Part shown: positions 50,600 through 58,856 of the stretch, in pieces | Position numbering within the stretch: the first letter of the stretch is position 1 | Layout: each line of letters opens with the position of its first letter | Translations under genes and position numbers: made by a program | Assembly: GCF_000739615.1 (NCBI RefSeq) | Contig: NZ_BATP01000019.1 | Coordinates: 124,001-188,000 of the forward strand | Length of the DNA stretch: 64,000 bases | Direction: 5' to 3' | Source: Haloferula sp. BvORR071 | Lineage (GTDB): Bacteria; Verrucomicrobiota; Verrucomicrobiia; Verrucomicrobiales; Akkermansiaceae | Notes under the pieces: model-generated | Told to the model about the DNA's origin: nothing | Seen by the model: only the letters and a program-made list of their open reading frames with translations | The model's database searches: none

Positions 50600-51331
50600 A
50601 TGAGTACTTGGACAATCTTCAAGCGGGAGCTGAGCAGCTACTTCAGCCACCCGATCGCCTACGCCGTCATCGTCATCTTCCTGCTGCTCTCGATGATCTT
50701 CGCCTTCACCTTCGGGGGCTTCATCGATAGCCGGGATGCTTCGCTGACCTACTCCTTCTTCTACTTCCTGCCACTGGTGCTTATGGTGCTGGTACCGGCG
50801 CTCGGCATGCGCCTGATCTCGGAAGAACTCCGCAGCGGCACCATCGAACTGCTCGGCACCATGCCGCTTTCGATGTGGAGCGTGATTTTCGGCAAGTTCC
50901 TGGCCGCGGCTGCAGTGTGGGTGGTCGCGATCCTGTTGACCTTCCCGATTTGGATCTCGGTCAACTGGTTCGGCGATCCGGACAACCTGACGATCATCTG
51001 CGGTTACATCTCCGCCTTCCTGGTAGCCTGCACCTTCCTGTCGATCACGCTGTTCGTCTCCGCCTTCACGCGGGACCAGGTGGTCTGCCTGATCATCTCC
51101 GCCTTCATCTGCATTGTGCTGACACTCGGCACCTTCGATGTCTTCACGCGGGTCTACGCCCGGGCCTTCAACCCGGAGGTTGCCAGCGCGATCTCGGCAC
51201 TTGGCCCATGGGAACACTTCATGTCCCTCGCTCGCGGTGCCTTCCGCCTGCAGGATGCGGTGTGGTTCTTCTCCATTATCGCTGCCTCCTTGTTCGGCAC
51301 CAGTGCCATCCTGTCCGCCAAGCGCGCCTAA
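50600..51331 (+). CDS. ABC-2-type permease (GldF-like)
   Basis: 243 residues with six membrane helices. It begins WTIFKRELSSYFSHPIAYAV, typical of ABC-2 permeases of the GldF/NosY type, and contains LISEELRSGTIELLGTMPLS. It lies 24 bp after the ATPase gene and 24 bp before the GldG-like gene. It forms the channel with the ATPase; the transported substrate is not known. Confidence 0.92.
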   Translation: MSTWTIFKRELSSYFSHPIAYAVIVIFLLLSMIFAFTFGGFIDSRDASLTYSFFYFLPLVLMVLVPALGMRLISEELRSGTIELLGTMPLSMWSVIFGKFLAAAAVWVVAILLTFPIWISVNWFGDPDNLTIICGYISAFLVACTFLSITLFVSAFTRDQVVCLIISAFICIVLTLGTFDVFTRVYARAFNPEVASAISALGPWEHFMSLARGAFRLQDAVWFFSIIAASLFGTSAILSAKRA

Positions 51332-51355
51332 CCCCTCAACCATCGATTTGATCCT

Positions 51356-53266
51356 ATGAGCACGGAAGCAAAGACCGTACACCCGATGGCCCGAGCGATC
51401 TTCGGCATCGCGGCACTCATCATCATCGTCGTCGCTGCCAATATCCTCGTGAACTCACTTGGTATCGGCCACAAGAACGCCGATTTCACCAAGGACAAGG
51501 TCCACAGCCTGTCGGATGGCACCAAGGCAATCCTGAAGGAACTCGGCGCCCCGGTGACCATCCGCTACTACGCGACGGAAAGTTCCGACTACCTGCCGGA
51601 GCAGATCAAGCTGCACATGCGGCGCGTCAGTGACCTGCTGGCGGAGTACCAGAACCTCTCCGGCGGCAAGCTGCGGATCGAGAAGCTCGACCCGACACCA
51701 GACTCGGATGCGGAAGATTCCGCAAACCTCGACGGCATCAGCGGCCAGCAGATCAACGACCAGAACCTCTACTTCGGCCTGGCGATCTCCTGCCTCGACA
51801 AGACCTCGGCGATTCCCTTCCTGAATCCACAGCAGGAGACGATGCTCGAATATGATCTTTCGCGCGCGATCTCGGAAGTGTCCCGCCCGAAAAAGCCGGT
51901 GATCGGCCTGATGTCCGCCCTGCCGGTGACCGGTGGAGCCGGCAACCCGATGATGGGGCAACGCGGCACGCCACCTTGGGTGATTGTCCAGCAGCTCAAG
52001 CAGTCCTACGAGGTCAAGGATCTCACCATGACGCCGGAGAAGATCGATTCCGATGTCGACCTCGTGCTGGTGATCCACCCGGCTGGCATCACACCGGAGG
52101 CGGAGTTCGCGCTCGACCAGTATGTGCTGCAGGGCGGCACGGTGGTCGCCTGCCTCGACCCCTACTCGGTCGTGGCCGAAAGCCAGGGCGGTGGCAACCC
52201 GATGATGGGTGGCGGCGGAGTCCCGAACTCATCCACCCTGCCGACCTTGCTACCAGCTTGGGGCATCTCCCTCAATACCCAGGTGATGGGTGACGGGGTC
52301 TACGGCCTGCCGAACTACGGCCCGCTGCTGCCACAATTCCCGGCTGATGCGATGCCGCAGAAGGACGACATCATCACGAAGAACCTCAAGGAAGTGGTCT
52401 TCTACTTGCCGGGCGGTTTCACCAAGACCGGCAGCGCCGGTGTGGCGGTGACCACCCTGATCAAGTCCTCTAACAAGGCAGCCTTCATCACACCGACTCC
52501 CGCGGAAGCACAGCGGCCGAGCAAGGCGGTGGCCTCCAAGCTGAAGCCAACCGGCCAGACCTACGACGCGGTCCTGCACCTCGCGGGCAACTTCAAGTCC
52601 GCCTTCCCCAAGGGCAAACCGGGCACGGAAGAAGCCAAGGACGAGGACAAAAAGGACGGCGAAGCCAAGAAGGACGAGAAGAAGCCCGAGGAGCCGCATC
52701 TGGTGGAAGCCACCAAGGCCGGCAACGTGTTCCTGATCTCCGACGTGGACGCCTTCTTCGATGCGATCGCCTTCCAAGTGCAGCGCCTCGGCAACATGCA
52801 GATCGCCCAGCCGCAAAACGGCAACTCGGTGCTGCTCTTCAACATCGTCGACCAAGCGGCGTCCTCGCCACACCTCATCGGTTCGCGCAGCCGCGCGGCC
52901 GTGGCTAGGCCTTTCGTGAAGTTCGACGAGATGGAGCAAGCCGCCGAGGAGAAGTCCGGCATCGAGGAGAAGAAACTCGATGAGGAAGCTTCTGAAGCTG
53001 AGAAGAAGATCATGGAGATCCAGTCCCAGCGCACCAGCAATGACGGCCGCTACACTCCCGAGCAGAAGTCAGCCATCGCCGAATTCACCAAGAAGAAGGT
53101 CGAATCCGAACGCAAGAAGCGCGATCTGCAGAAGGATCTGCGCCGCGCCAAGGACCGCGTCGCCGGCAACGTCACCCTTCTGAATGTCGCTGCCATGCCG
53201 CTGTTGGTAATCCTGGCAGGCATCGGCATGCTGGTAAAACGCCGCAGCTCCACCCGCGCCCGCTAA
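51356..53266 (+). CDS. GldG-like auxiliary protein of the ABC transporter
   Basis: 636 residues. Membrane helices lie near the N-terminus (about 12-32) and the C-terminus (MPLLVILAGIGMLV). Between them is the GldG/ABC-type periplasmic domain with TKDKVHSLSDGTKAILKELG, VTIRYYATESSDYLPEQI and VLVIHPAGITPEAEFALDQY. A charged Lys/Glu-rich insert (about 420-450) and a coiled coil (about 540-610) are visible. Such proteins attach to ABC-2 systems. It begins 24 bp after the permease gene. Confidence 0.9.
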   Translation: MSTEAKTVHPMARAIFGIAALIIIVVAANILVNSLGIGHKNADFTKDKVHSLSDGTKAILKELGAPVTIRYYATESSDYLPEQIKLHMRRVSDLLAEYQNLSGGKLRIEKLDPTPDSDAEDSANLDGISGQQINDQNLYFGLAISCLDKTSAIPFLNPQQETMLEYDLSRAISEVSRPKKPVIGLMSALPVTGGAGNPMMGQRGTPPWVIVQQLKQSYEVKDLTMTPEKIDSDVDLVLVIHPAGITPEAEFALDQYVLQGGTVVACLDPYSVVAESQGGGNPMMGGGGVPNSSTLPTLLPAWGISLNTQVMGDGVYGLPNYGPLLPQFPADAMPQKDDIITKNLKEVVFYLPGGFTKTGSAGVAVTTLIKSSNKAAFITPTPAEAQRPSKAVASKLKPTGQTYDAVLHLAGNFKSAFPKGKPGTEEAKDEDKKDGEAKKDEKKPEEPHLVEATKAGNVFLISDVDAFFDAIAFQVQRLGNMQIAQPQNGNSVLLFNIVDQAASSPHLIGSRSRAAVARPFVKFDEMEQAAEEKSGIEEKKLDEEASEAEKKIMEIQSQRTSNDGRYTPEQKSAIAEFTKKKVESERKKRDLQKDLRRAKDRVAGNVTLLNVAAMPLLVILAGIGMLVKRRSSTRAR

Positions 53267-53302
53267 ACCCCTCACCGCAATTCACTTCACTCATCTCCAG
53301 CC

Positions 53303-54916
53303 ATGAACAAACGCCAAGTCGTTGTCCTCTGGATCATCGCCCTGCTGCTCGGGGGTGCCGCTTATCTATCATGGACCGGCAAGTCGAAAACCTTCGACAG
53401 CCACACCAAACGCGGCCGCGGGCAAACCCTGGTCGACGGTTTCCCCGCGGATCAGGTCGCCAAGATCGAAATCTCCGGGGTCAAAGATAGCACCACCCTG
53501 CAACGCAAGGACGGCAAGTGGACCGTGGGCAACCGCGACGCTTATCCGGCCAAGCCGAACGAGGTGAACGAATTCATCGATACCCTCGCCGACGTGAAGG
53601 TAACTCAAGGCATCGATGCCGAGTCCTCTTTCTTCCCCCGTTTCGGCATGGACCCGAACGGCAAGGAAGACAAGGACCACGGCATCGAGGTCGTGATGTC
53701 GAACGAGGCTGGCACCGAACTCGGCCGCTTCACCTTCGGCAAGAGCCTTGAGTCCCAAGAAGGCAGCGATCCAATGAGCGCCATGATGGGCGGAGGTGGT
53801 TCCACCGGCCGCTACGTGCGCAATCACTCGGACTCCTCCGGTGTCTATGCCACCAAGGAGCTCTTCCCGACGCTCACCGGCGACCCGAAGAGCTGGCTGG
53901 ACCCTAAGTTCGTCCAGCTTGAGAAGATCAAGGACATCACCGTCAGCGCGCCCGGCAAGCCGGAGGAAGTCGCATGGAAGGTGACCCGTGCGGATGAGAG
54001 CGCCGAGTTCACGCTGGAAGGCGCGAAGGAAGGCGAGGCGATCGACACCACGATCGCTGGTACGCTCAAGACGCTCTTCAACTACGCCCACTTCGAGGAC
54101 GTGGTGAGCGCCGACACCGCCGCCAAGGATGGCAATGCCGCCGACAAGCGCACCGTGAAGATCGATACCGTCGAAGGCTTCCACTACACCATCACCGCCA
54201 TGGCGCCGAACGCGCCGAAGGCCGAGGGTAAGGAAGGCGAAACTGCAACGCCGCCGGCCAGCGACGATACCATGTTCGTGACCGTGGATGTCACCGCTGA
54301 CATCGCCGCCGAGCGGAAGAAGGAGGAGAAGGAGTCCCCGGAAGACGTCAAGGCCAAGGACGCAGCCTTCACCGAGCGCAAAGGCGCTCTGGAGAAGAAG
54401 CTGGCCGCGGAGAAGGCGCTGGCCGGCCGGGTCTACAAGATCAACCGCTCCGCGATCGATCCCCTGCTGAAGACCCGCGCGGATCTGGTCAAGAAACCGG
54501 AGGCTCCGGCCGCCGGTGCTCCGCAAGCGGGCGGCCTGCCGCCAGGCTTCAATCCGGCTGCCATGCAGGGCCTACAGGGTGGTGCCATGCCTGGCCGTGG
54601 TGCCGCACCGGCACCGCGTCCTGCCCGCCGTCCGGTCGAAGCGGTGACCCCGCCGATCGCGATCCCGCCGATGGAGGAACGCAAGCCTGCCGAGGCTCCG
54701 AAGCCGGAGGAGGCAAAGCCTGCCGAAGCTCCGAAGCCGGAAGAGGCAAAGCCTGCCGAGACTCCCAAGCCGGAGGAAGCAAAGCCTGCCGAGGCTCCCA
54801 AGCCGGAGGAAGCAAAGCCTGCCGAGGCTCCCAAGCCGGAAGAGGCAAAGCCCGCTGAGGCGCCGAAGCCAGAGGAAGCCCCCCCGGCAGAGCAGCCGAA
54901 GCAAGAAGGCCAGTAA
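53303..54916 (+). CDS. DUF4340 protein with a C-terminal Lys/Pro/Glu repeat tail
   Basis: 537 residues. An N-terminal membrane anchor (VVVLWIIALLLGGAAYL) precedes the DUF4340 domain: LVDGFPADQVAKIEISG, then KDGKWTVGNRDAYPAKPN and TRADESAEFTLEGAKEG. DUF4340 genes are commonly the last gene of GldAFG-like clusters. The end carries six copies of an 11-residue unit KPAEAPKPEEA (one copy with T for A) and a diverged seventh. The tail may span the periplasm or bind cell wall; this is inferred from composition. Confidence 0.9.
   Translation: MNKRQVVVLWIIALLLGGAAYLSWTGKSKTFDSHTKRGRGQTLVDGFPADQVAKIEISGVKDSTTLQRKDGKWTVGNRDAYPAKPNEVNEFIDTLADVKVTQGIDAESSFFPRFGMDPNGKEDKDHGIEVVMSNEAGTELGRFTFGKSLESQEGSDPMSAMMGGGGSTGRYVRNHSDSSGVYATKELFPTLTGDPKSWLDPKFVQLEKIKDITVSAPGKPEEVAWKVTRADESAEFTLEGAKEGEAIDTTIAGTLKTLFNYAHFEDVVSADTAAKDGNAADKRTVKIDTVEGFHYTITAMAPNAPKAEGKEGETATPPASDDTMFVTVDVTADIAAERKKEEKESPEDVKAKDAAFTERKGALEKKLAAEKALAGRVYKINRSAIDPLLKTRADLVKKPEAPAAGAPQAGGLPPGFNPAAMQGLQGGAMPGRGAAPAPRPARRPVEAVTPPIAIPPMEERKPAEAPKPEEAKPAEAPKPEEAKPAETPKPEEAKPAEAPKPEEAKPAEAPKPEEAKPAEAPKPEEAPPAEQPKQEGQ
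54683..54880 (+). repeat. Six tandem 33-bp repeats encoding KPAEAPKPEEA
   Basis: Six units of exactly 33 bp follow one another in frame, differing mainly at third codon positions. A seventh degenerate unit ends the gene. The silent differences suggest that the protein repeat is under selection while the DNA has diverged. The copy number could vary between strains. Confidence 0.9.
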
Positions 54917-54928
54917 GTCAGTTTCAAG

Positions 54929-54960
54929 AAGGGCGGTCGCGAGACCGCCCTTTCTTTTTT
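54929..54960 (+). terminator. Rho-independent terminator of the ABC operon
   Basis: A 10-bp perfect stem AAGGGCGGTC/GACCGCCCTT with loop GCGA, followed by TCTTTTTT. It begins 12 bases past the stop codon. Confidence 0.95.
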
Positions 54961-55135
54961 ACATGGCCTCCCTGCTTACCTTCACTGGCACCGCTTGGCT
55001 TGGACGTCGGGCGAAGTAGCCGCCCATCACCGGCAAGCTGCGAGGATCCGCAGCATAGCCACCTTGCTGTCCAGCCTATCGTATTAAGAAGCCCTTGCCT
55101 TTATCCTAGCTCCAGATCATCGGGGAGTATCGCTC

Positions 55136-55993
55136 ATGCATCTCTACACCGGCGTCGTCTTGCATCTGACGGAAGCGGAGGCCTTCGTGCATACTTACTG
55201 GGCGCGGCCGTCTGACGTCGGCGCAGCTGTGGAGCAGATTCTCGACGCGGCCCGCGCCAATGGCGTGAAGAATCCCCGGCTGCTGTCTCTCGATCTCTTC
55301 GATATCGACGATCTACCCACGGATGTGATTCCCTCGCCGCAAGCGAATACCTTCTGGAGCGAAGAAAAGCACTACTTTGATCCGGAACCAGTCTTTGCGA
55401 TTCCCTACGGGGTGATCGCCACTCACGACGAAGGCGAACATGACATCGACGAAATCGCACCGGGCTTCACGCGATCCGCGGATGAAGACGGAATGATCGT
55501 CTTGGAAGTGAACGTCGAAGGACCCCATCTCGCTGCCATCTATGGTGAACTTCTCAAGGTCCATTCCCGCTACGAGGTCTTCTGGTATCGGCTCCACGAC
55601 TTTTGGGAAGACGCCACCACACAGCTCTTGGTGAGTGATTTGCTGGACACGCCCGAGGCCATCCTTGCCCATCTCGCGGATCACGAACACGACTCGCTGC
55701 AAAATGGCTACGTGACTCTCACCGCCTATCTGGAGGAGGGAAGAACCAACCTCAACCTCACGGAACACAAGCAGATCACCATCTACACCTACTCCGAGGA
55801 CCTTGCGAAGCGCTACGCTGAAGCCTTGAACGGCCTGGGCTATCCGGAAATGGACGAGCTCGTTTCCTTTGAATTTGGCATCTATCACTGGCACTTCCGC
55901 CATCCCGACTCGCGGACGAGGAGCCAACTGATCGAGCATTTGAAGGAAGCCGGTTTCAGGGACTGGGACCCAAACAGCGGCGATCAGGAGTAG
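55136..55993 (+). CDS. Acidic protein of unknown function with repeated alpha/beta units
   Basis: 285 residues, soluble and rich in Asp/Glu. Recognisable parts: MHLYTGVVLHLTEAEAFVHT, then VEGPHLAAIYGELLKVHSRY and a C-terminal FGIYHWHFRHPDSRTRSQLI followed by a helix (EHLKEAGF). The C-terminal part recalls small RraB-like or DUF695-like alpha/beta domains, but the match is weak. No signal peptide is present. It stands alone between a terminator and the patB-type gene. Confidence 0.6.
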   Translation: MHLYTGVVLHLTEAEAFVHTYWARPSDVGAAVEQILDAARANGVKNPRLLSLDLFDIDDLPTDVIPSPQANTFWSEEKHYFDPEPVFAIPYGVIATHDEGEHDIDEIAPGFTRSADEDGMIVLEVNVEGPHLAAIYGELLKVHSRYEVFWYRLHDFWEDATTQLLVSDLLDTPEAILAHLADHEHDSLQNGYVTLTAYLEEGRTNLNLTEHKQITIYTYSEDLAKRYAEALNGLGYPEMDELVSFEFGIYHWHFRHPDSRTRSQLIEHLKEAGFRDWDPNSGDQE

Positions 55994-56072
55994 CCCGGGA
56001 GAATCTCACTGTGGAAGCTCATCTGAGATTCCCGCACTTGCACCCCGGCCGACTTGCCCCTAATTCCCCGGC

Positions 56073-57212
56073 GTGACCTACGACTTCGACGTCCCCATCG
56101 TCCGCAAGGGAACCGGCTGCATCAAGTTCGACCGGCGGCCGGAGCTCGATCCTTTCTGGGTGGCGGACATGGATTTCGCCTCCGCACCCGAAATCATCGA
56201 GGCACTGCACTCGCGGGTGAACCACGGGGTCTTCGGCTATGCCCAGGCACATGCCGGATTGAACGAGGCGATCGACCTTTACCTTGCCAAGCAGCGCGGC
56301 GTGACGGTGCCCGGTGAACAGGTGGTCCACCTCGGCGGCTTGGTCCCTGCCCTTTCGCTCGCGGGCCGTGCCTTCTGCAAGGATGGCGAGGCGCTGATGA
56401 CCTGCACCCCGGTCTATCCGCCCTTCATCGGCGTGCACCATGACGGCGCGGCCAAGCTGATCACCGTCGATCACGTCGAGGTCGATGGCCGCTATACCTT
56501 CGACTGGGAAGCGATGGAGCGGGCGGTCACGCCGCAGACCAAGGTCTTCCTCCTCTGCAACCCTCAGAACCCGCTCGGCCGCGTCTTCACACGCGAGGAA
56601 GTGGAGGAACTCGCCCGCTTCTGCGTGAAGCACGACCTGATTCTGGTGTCCGACGAGATTCATTGCGATCTGGTCCTCGATCCCCAGAAGACACCGCACT
56701 TCTCCGCGCTGGAGCTTGCGCCCGAGCTGCGCGAGAAGACGATCACCCTGCTCTCACCCAGCAAGACCTGGAACATTGCCGGCCTCGGATACGCCTTCGC
56801 CGTAATCCCGGACGACAGCATCCGCCGCAAGTTCACAGCCCAGCGCGGGCACACGCTTTCGGAGATCAATGCGCTCTCCTACTACGCGGCCGAGGCCGCC
56901 TACCGCGATGGTGAGGAGTGGCGCCATCAACTGCTCGCCTACCTGCGTGGCAACCGGGCGCTGCTCGATTCCTTCATCGCCGAACGCATGCCCAGCCTGC
57001 AGGTCGTTCCGGGCGAGGCCACCTATCTGGCGTGGATTGATGCCCGTGGCATGGGCGTGGACAACCCCGCCCAGCACTTCGAGAAGAAGGCCGGGCTCTT
57101 CCTCTCTGACGGTGCCTTCTTCGGCTGGCCCGGCTGGATCCGCTTCAACTTCGGCTGCACCCGGGCGCGGATGCTGGAGGGGCTGGATAAGATGGCGCGG
57201 GCGCTGTCGTAG
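56073..57212 (+). CDS. PatB/MalY-type cystathionine beta-lyase (C-S lyase)
   Basis: 379 residues with a GTG start. This PLP aminotransferase-fold enzyme cleaves C-S bonds of cystathionine and related amino acids. Features: YDFDVPIVRKGTGCIKFDRR and FWVADMDFASAPEI at the start, LCNPQNPLGRVFTREEVEEL, SDEIHCDLV (Asp for the PLP nitrogen) and the Schiff-base lysine in LLSPSKTWNIAGLG. The final RFNFGCTRARMLEGLDKM has the carboxylate-binding Arg. Substrate preference within the family is not decided by sequence. It ends 79 bp before the HigB toxin gene. Confidence 0.92.
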   Translation: MTYDFDVPIVRKGTGCIKFDRRPELDPFWVADMDFASAPEIIEALHSRVNHGVFGYAQAHAGLNEAIDLYLAKQRGVTVPGEQVVHLGGLVPALSLAGRAFCKDGEALMTCTPVYPPFIGVHHDGAAKLITVDHVEVDGRYTFDWEAMERAVTPQTKVFLLCNPQNPLGRVFTREEVEELARFCVKHDLILVSDEIHCDLVLDPQKTPHFSALELAPELREKTITLLSPSKTWNIAGLGYAFAVIPDDSIRRKFTAQRGHTLSEINALSYYAAEAAYRDGEEWRHQLLAYLRGNRALLDSFIAERMPSLQVVPGEATYLAWIDARGMGVDNPAQHFEKKAGLFLSDGAFFGWPGWIRFNFGCTRARMLEGLDKMARALS

Positions 57213-57234
57213 GGAGCGGGCCTTGAGAAGATGG

Positions 57235-57267
57235 AATTACGCGCAACGTAATTTCGCTTGCCGTAAT
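57235..57267 (+). promoter_or_regulatory. Candidate HigBA operator
   Basis: An inverted repeat AATTACG-CGCAA-CGTAATT at 57235-57253 is followed by a third half-site CGTAAT at 57262-57267. It lies just upstream of the higB start at 57292, where autorepression by HigA is expected. Confidence 0.6.
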
Positions 57268-57291
57268 CTTTTCCCGGACTAGCTTGGTTCG

Positions 57292-57573
57292 GTGATCGAA
57301 AGCTTTGGCGATGCCGACACCGAGAGCATCTACAAGGGCTTCCGGGTACGCTCACTCCCGGGTGACATCCAAGAACGGGCCCGGCGCAAACTCCGAATGA
57401 TCAACCAAGCTCGAATCATCCAAGATTTGCAGATTCCTCCCGGGAACCGACTGGAGCAACTAAGAGGTGACTTGGAAGGCTACTGGAGCATCCGCATCAA
57501 TCAACAATGGCGGATCATCTTCCGATGGCAAGATGGCCGAAAAGACGGCGTTACGATTGTCGATTACCACTGA
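57292..57573 (+). CDS. higB: HigB-type toxin (RelE/ParE family)
   Basis: 93 residues with a GTG start. It matches the HigB/plasmid-maintenance killer family: KGFRVRSLPGDIQERARRKL, then PPGNRLEQLRGDLEGYWSIR and INQQWRIIFRWQDG...TIVDYH. HigB toxins cut mRNA at the ribosome. The antitoxin gene follows 5 bp later. The toxin-before-antitoxin order is typical of higBA. Confidence 0.92.
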   Translation: MIESFGDADTESIYKGFRVRSLPGDIQERARRKLRMINQARIIQDLQIPPGNRLEQLRGDLEGYWSIRINQQWRIIFRWQDGRKDGVTIVDYH

Positions 57574-57578
57574 TTCCG

Positions 57579-57890
57579 ATGGCCTCTCCGAAGCTACTTC
57601 CAATGATCCACCCCGGTGAAATCCTTCTTGAGGAGTTCATCAAGCCGATGGAGTTGAGTCTTGCCGCCGTCTCCCGCGCCACCGGCATTCCTCCTTCGCG
57701 GCTTACCGAAATCACCAAATGCCGGCGCAGTATCACGGCAGAGTCCGCCCTACGCTTGGCCAAATTCTTCGGAACATCTGCGGCTTTCTGGGTAGGACTC
57801 CAAGCCGAACACGATCTTGAAGAGGCTCAAAGAGCTCTGGGCGCCGCTATCGAGCGAGAGGTCAAAGCCCTGCATGGCAGTGCTAAATAG
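57579..57890 (+). CDS. higA: HigA-type antitoxin (XRE family)
   Basis: 103 residues from the ATG at 57579. The start MIHPGEILLEEFIKPMELS and helix-turn-helix AVSRATGIPPSRLTEITKCR are typical of HigA, with FFGTSAAFWVGLQAEHDLEE after. It binds HigB and represses the pair through the upstream dyad. It starts 5 bp after the toxin gene. Confidence 0.93.
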   Translation: MASPKLLPMIHPGEILLEEFIKPMELSLAAVSRATGIPPSRLTEITKCRRSITAESALRLAKFFGTSAAFWVGLQAEHDLEEAQRALGAAIEREVKALHGSAK

Positions 57891-57919
57891 ACATCTCCAG
57901 TCTCGGCCATCCGCTTGAA

Positions 57920-58786
57920 TCAGCGCTGCCGGGCAAGCTGCAGAAGTTCATTTTCGGCACGTTCTTTCAGCGAACCCGACGGGAACAGGGCGACCCATGC
58001 CGAAGCCCCTTCCCTATCGCGGGAGCCCCACTGATAGAGCACGGACATCACCGCTTCGGTCTGGATCATTCCTGCGGGAATTTCTTCCAGCACCAGGCGC
58101 GCCGCGTTCTCCGGCTCGGTAGCCGCGAGGACAATGGCGAGTCGGCCGCACATCTGCTCGCGTTGCTGTCCAGCGGGTCGGGCCAAAGTCCAAGCTGCCG
58201 CGGCGGCATAATCCTGCCCGGCCCATTGCTGGACCAGGTTCTCCAAGAGCACGCCGGAAGTTTCGCCGAGCTGGTGGCGCTCGAACTTGCGCACGCCTTC
58301 GCCCGCATCCGTCAGCGCGATCTGGGAGCAAACATTGCCCAGCGCGGACGCGCGCTCGGCTTCATCAGAGAAGCTGGAAGCCCAGCGTTCCGCTCGCACC
58401 GGGTCGCGGGCAGCAAGCAGTTGGGCGAAGCGCCGGAGAGCCTCATCGCGAGCAACCCCGGCTGGAAAGGATTCCACGAAACGCGTCGCGGCATCGGCAT
58501 CGAGTGGCAGCAAGCTCGCCAGCAATCCGGAAAGAGCTTCCCGATCGAAATTCTCGCCAGCGTCGCGGCATGCCGCGAGCCGCTCTAACAAATTCGCGAC
58601 GGAGCCTGAGTTTTCCCTAACAGAGGAATGTGAGCTAGAGCGACTTCCTTTCCCGGATGCCTTCTCACTCGCGGCGGAGATTCTAAGCGAAGCCGCCGGT
58701 GTCGCGTCCAGTTGCCGACTCAACACGGCAGCTCCGGCGATCAAGACCAAGCCTGTCGCTCCTAAGATGATCGAAGTCCTCGTCAT
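57920..58786 (-). CDS. Exported helical-repeat protein of unknown function
   Basis: 288 residues from the ATG at 58786. A signal or anchor (ILGATGLVLIAGAAVLS) is followed by a Ser-rich linker. The rest is repeated helix pairs of about 30 residues, with recurring patterns such as DPVRAERWASSF, DYAAAAAWTLARP and DREGASAWVALFP (D-x-x-x-A-x-x-W). These read as TPR/Sel1-like units, common in Verrucomicrobia, and may bind other proteins. No catalytic motif was seen. It lies between HigBA (converging) and GH76, with a terminator of the GH76 gene just upstream. Confidence 0.7.
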   Translation of the reverse strand: MTRTSIILGATGLVLIAGAAVLSRQLDATPAASLRISAASEKASGKGSRSSSHSSVRENSGSVANLLERLAACRDAGENFDREALSGLLASLLPLDADAATRFVESFPAGVARDEALRRFAQLLAARDPVRAERWASSFSDEAERASALGNVCSQIALTDAGEGVRKFERHQLGETSGVLLENLVQQWAGQDYAAAAAWTLARPAGQQREQMCGRLAIVLAATEPENAARLVLEEIPAGMIQTEAVMSVLYQWGSRDREGASAWVALFPSGSLKERAENELLQLARQR

Positions 58787-58800
58787 GACCTGCGGGCGCA

Positions 58801-58845
58801 AAGACAGAAAGAACGAGGCACCGTCCGCTCCCGGACGATGCCTCG
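58801..58845 (-). terminator. Rho-independent terminator of the GH76 gene
   Basis: A 14-pair stem with one mismatch (CGAGGCACCGTCCG against CGGACGATGCCTCG, 58814-58845) and a 4-base loop, followed on the - strand by TTCTTTCTGTCTTT. It begins 12 bases past the GH76 stop. Confidence 0.92.
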
Positions 58846-58856
58846 CATGGAATCGC

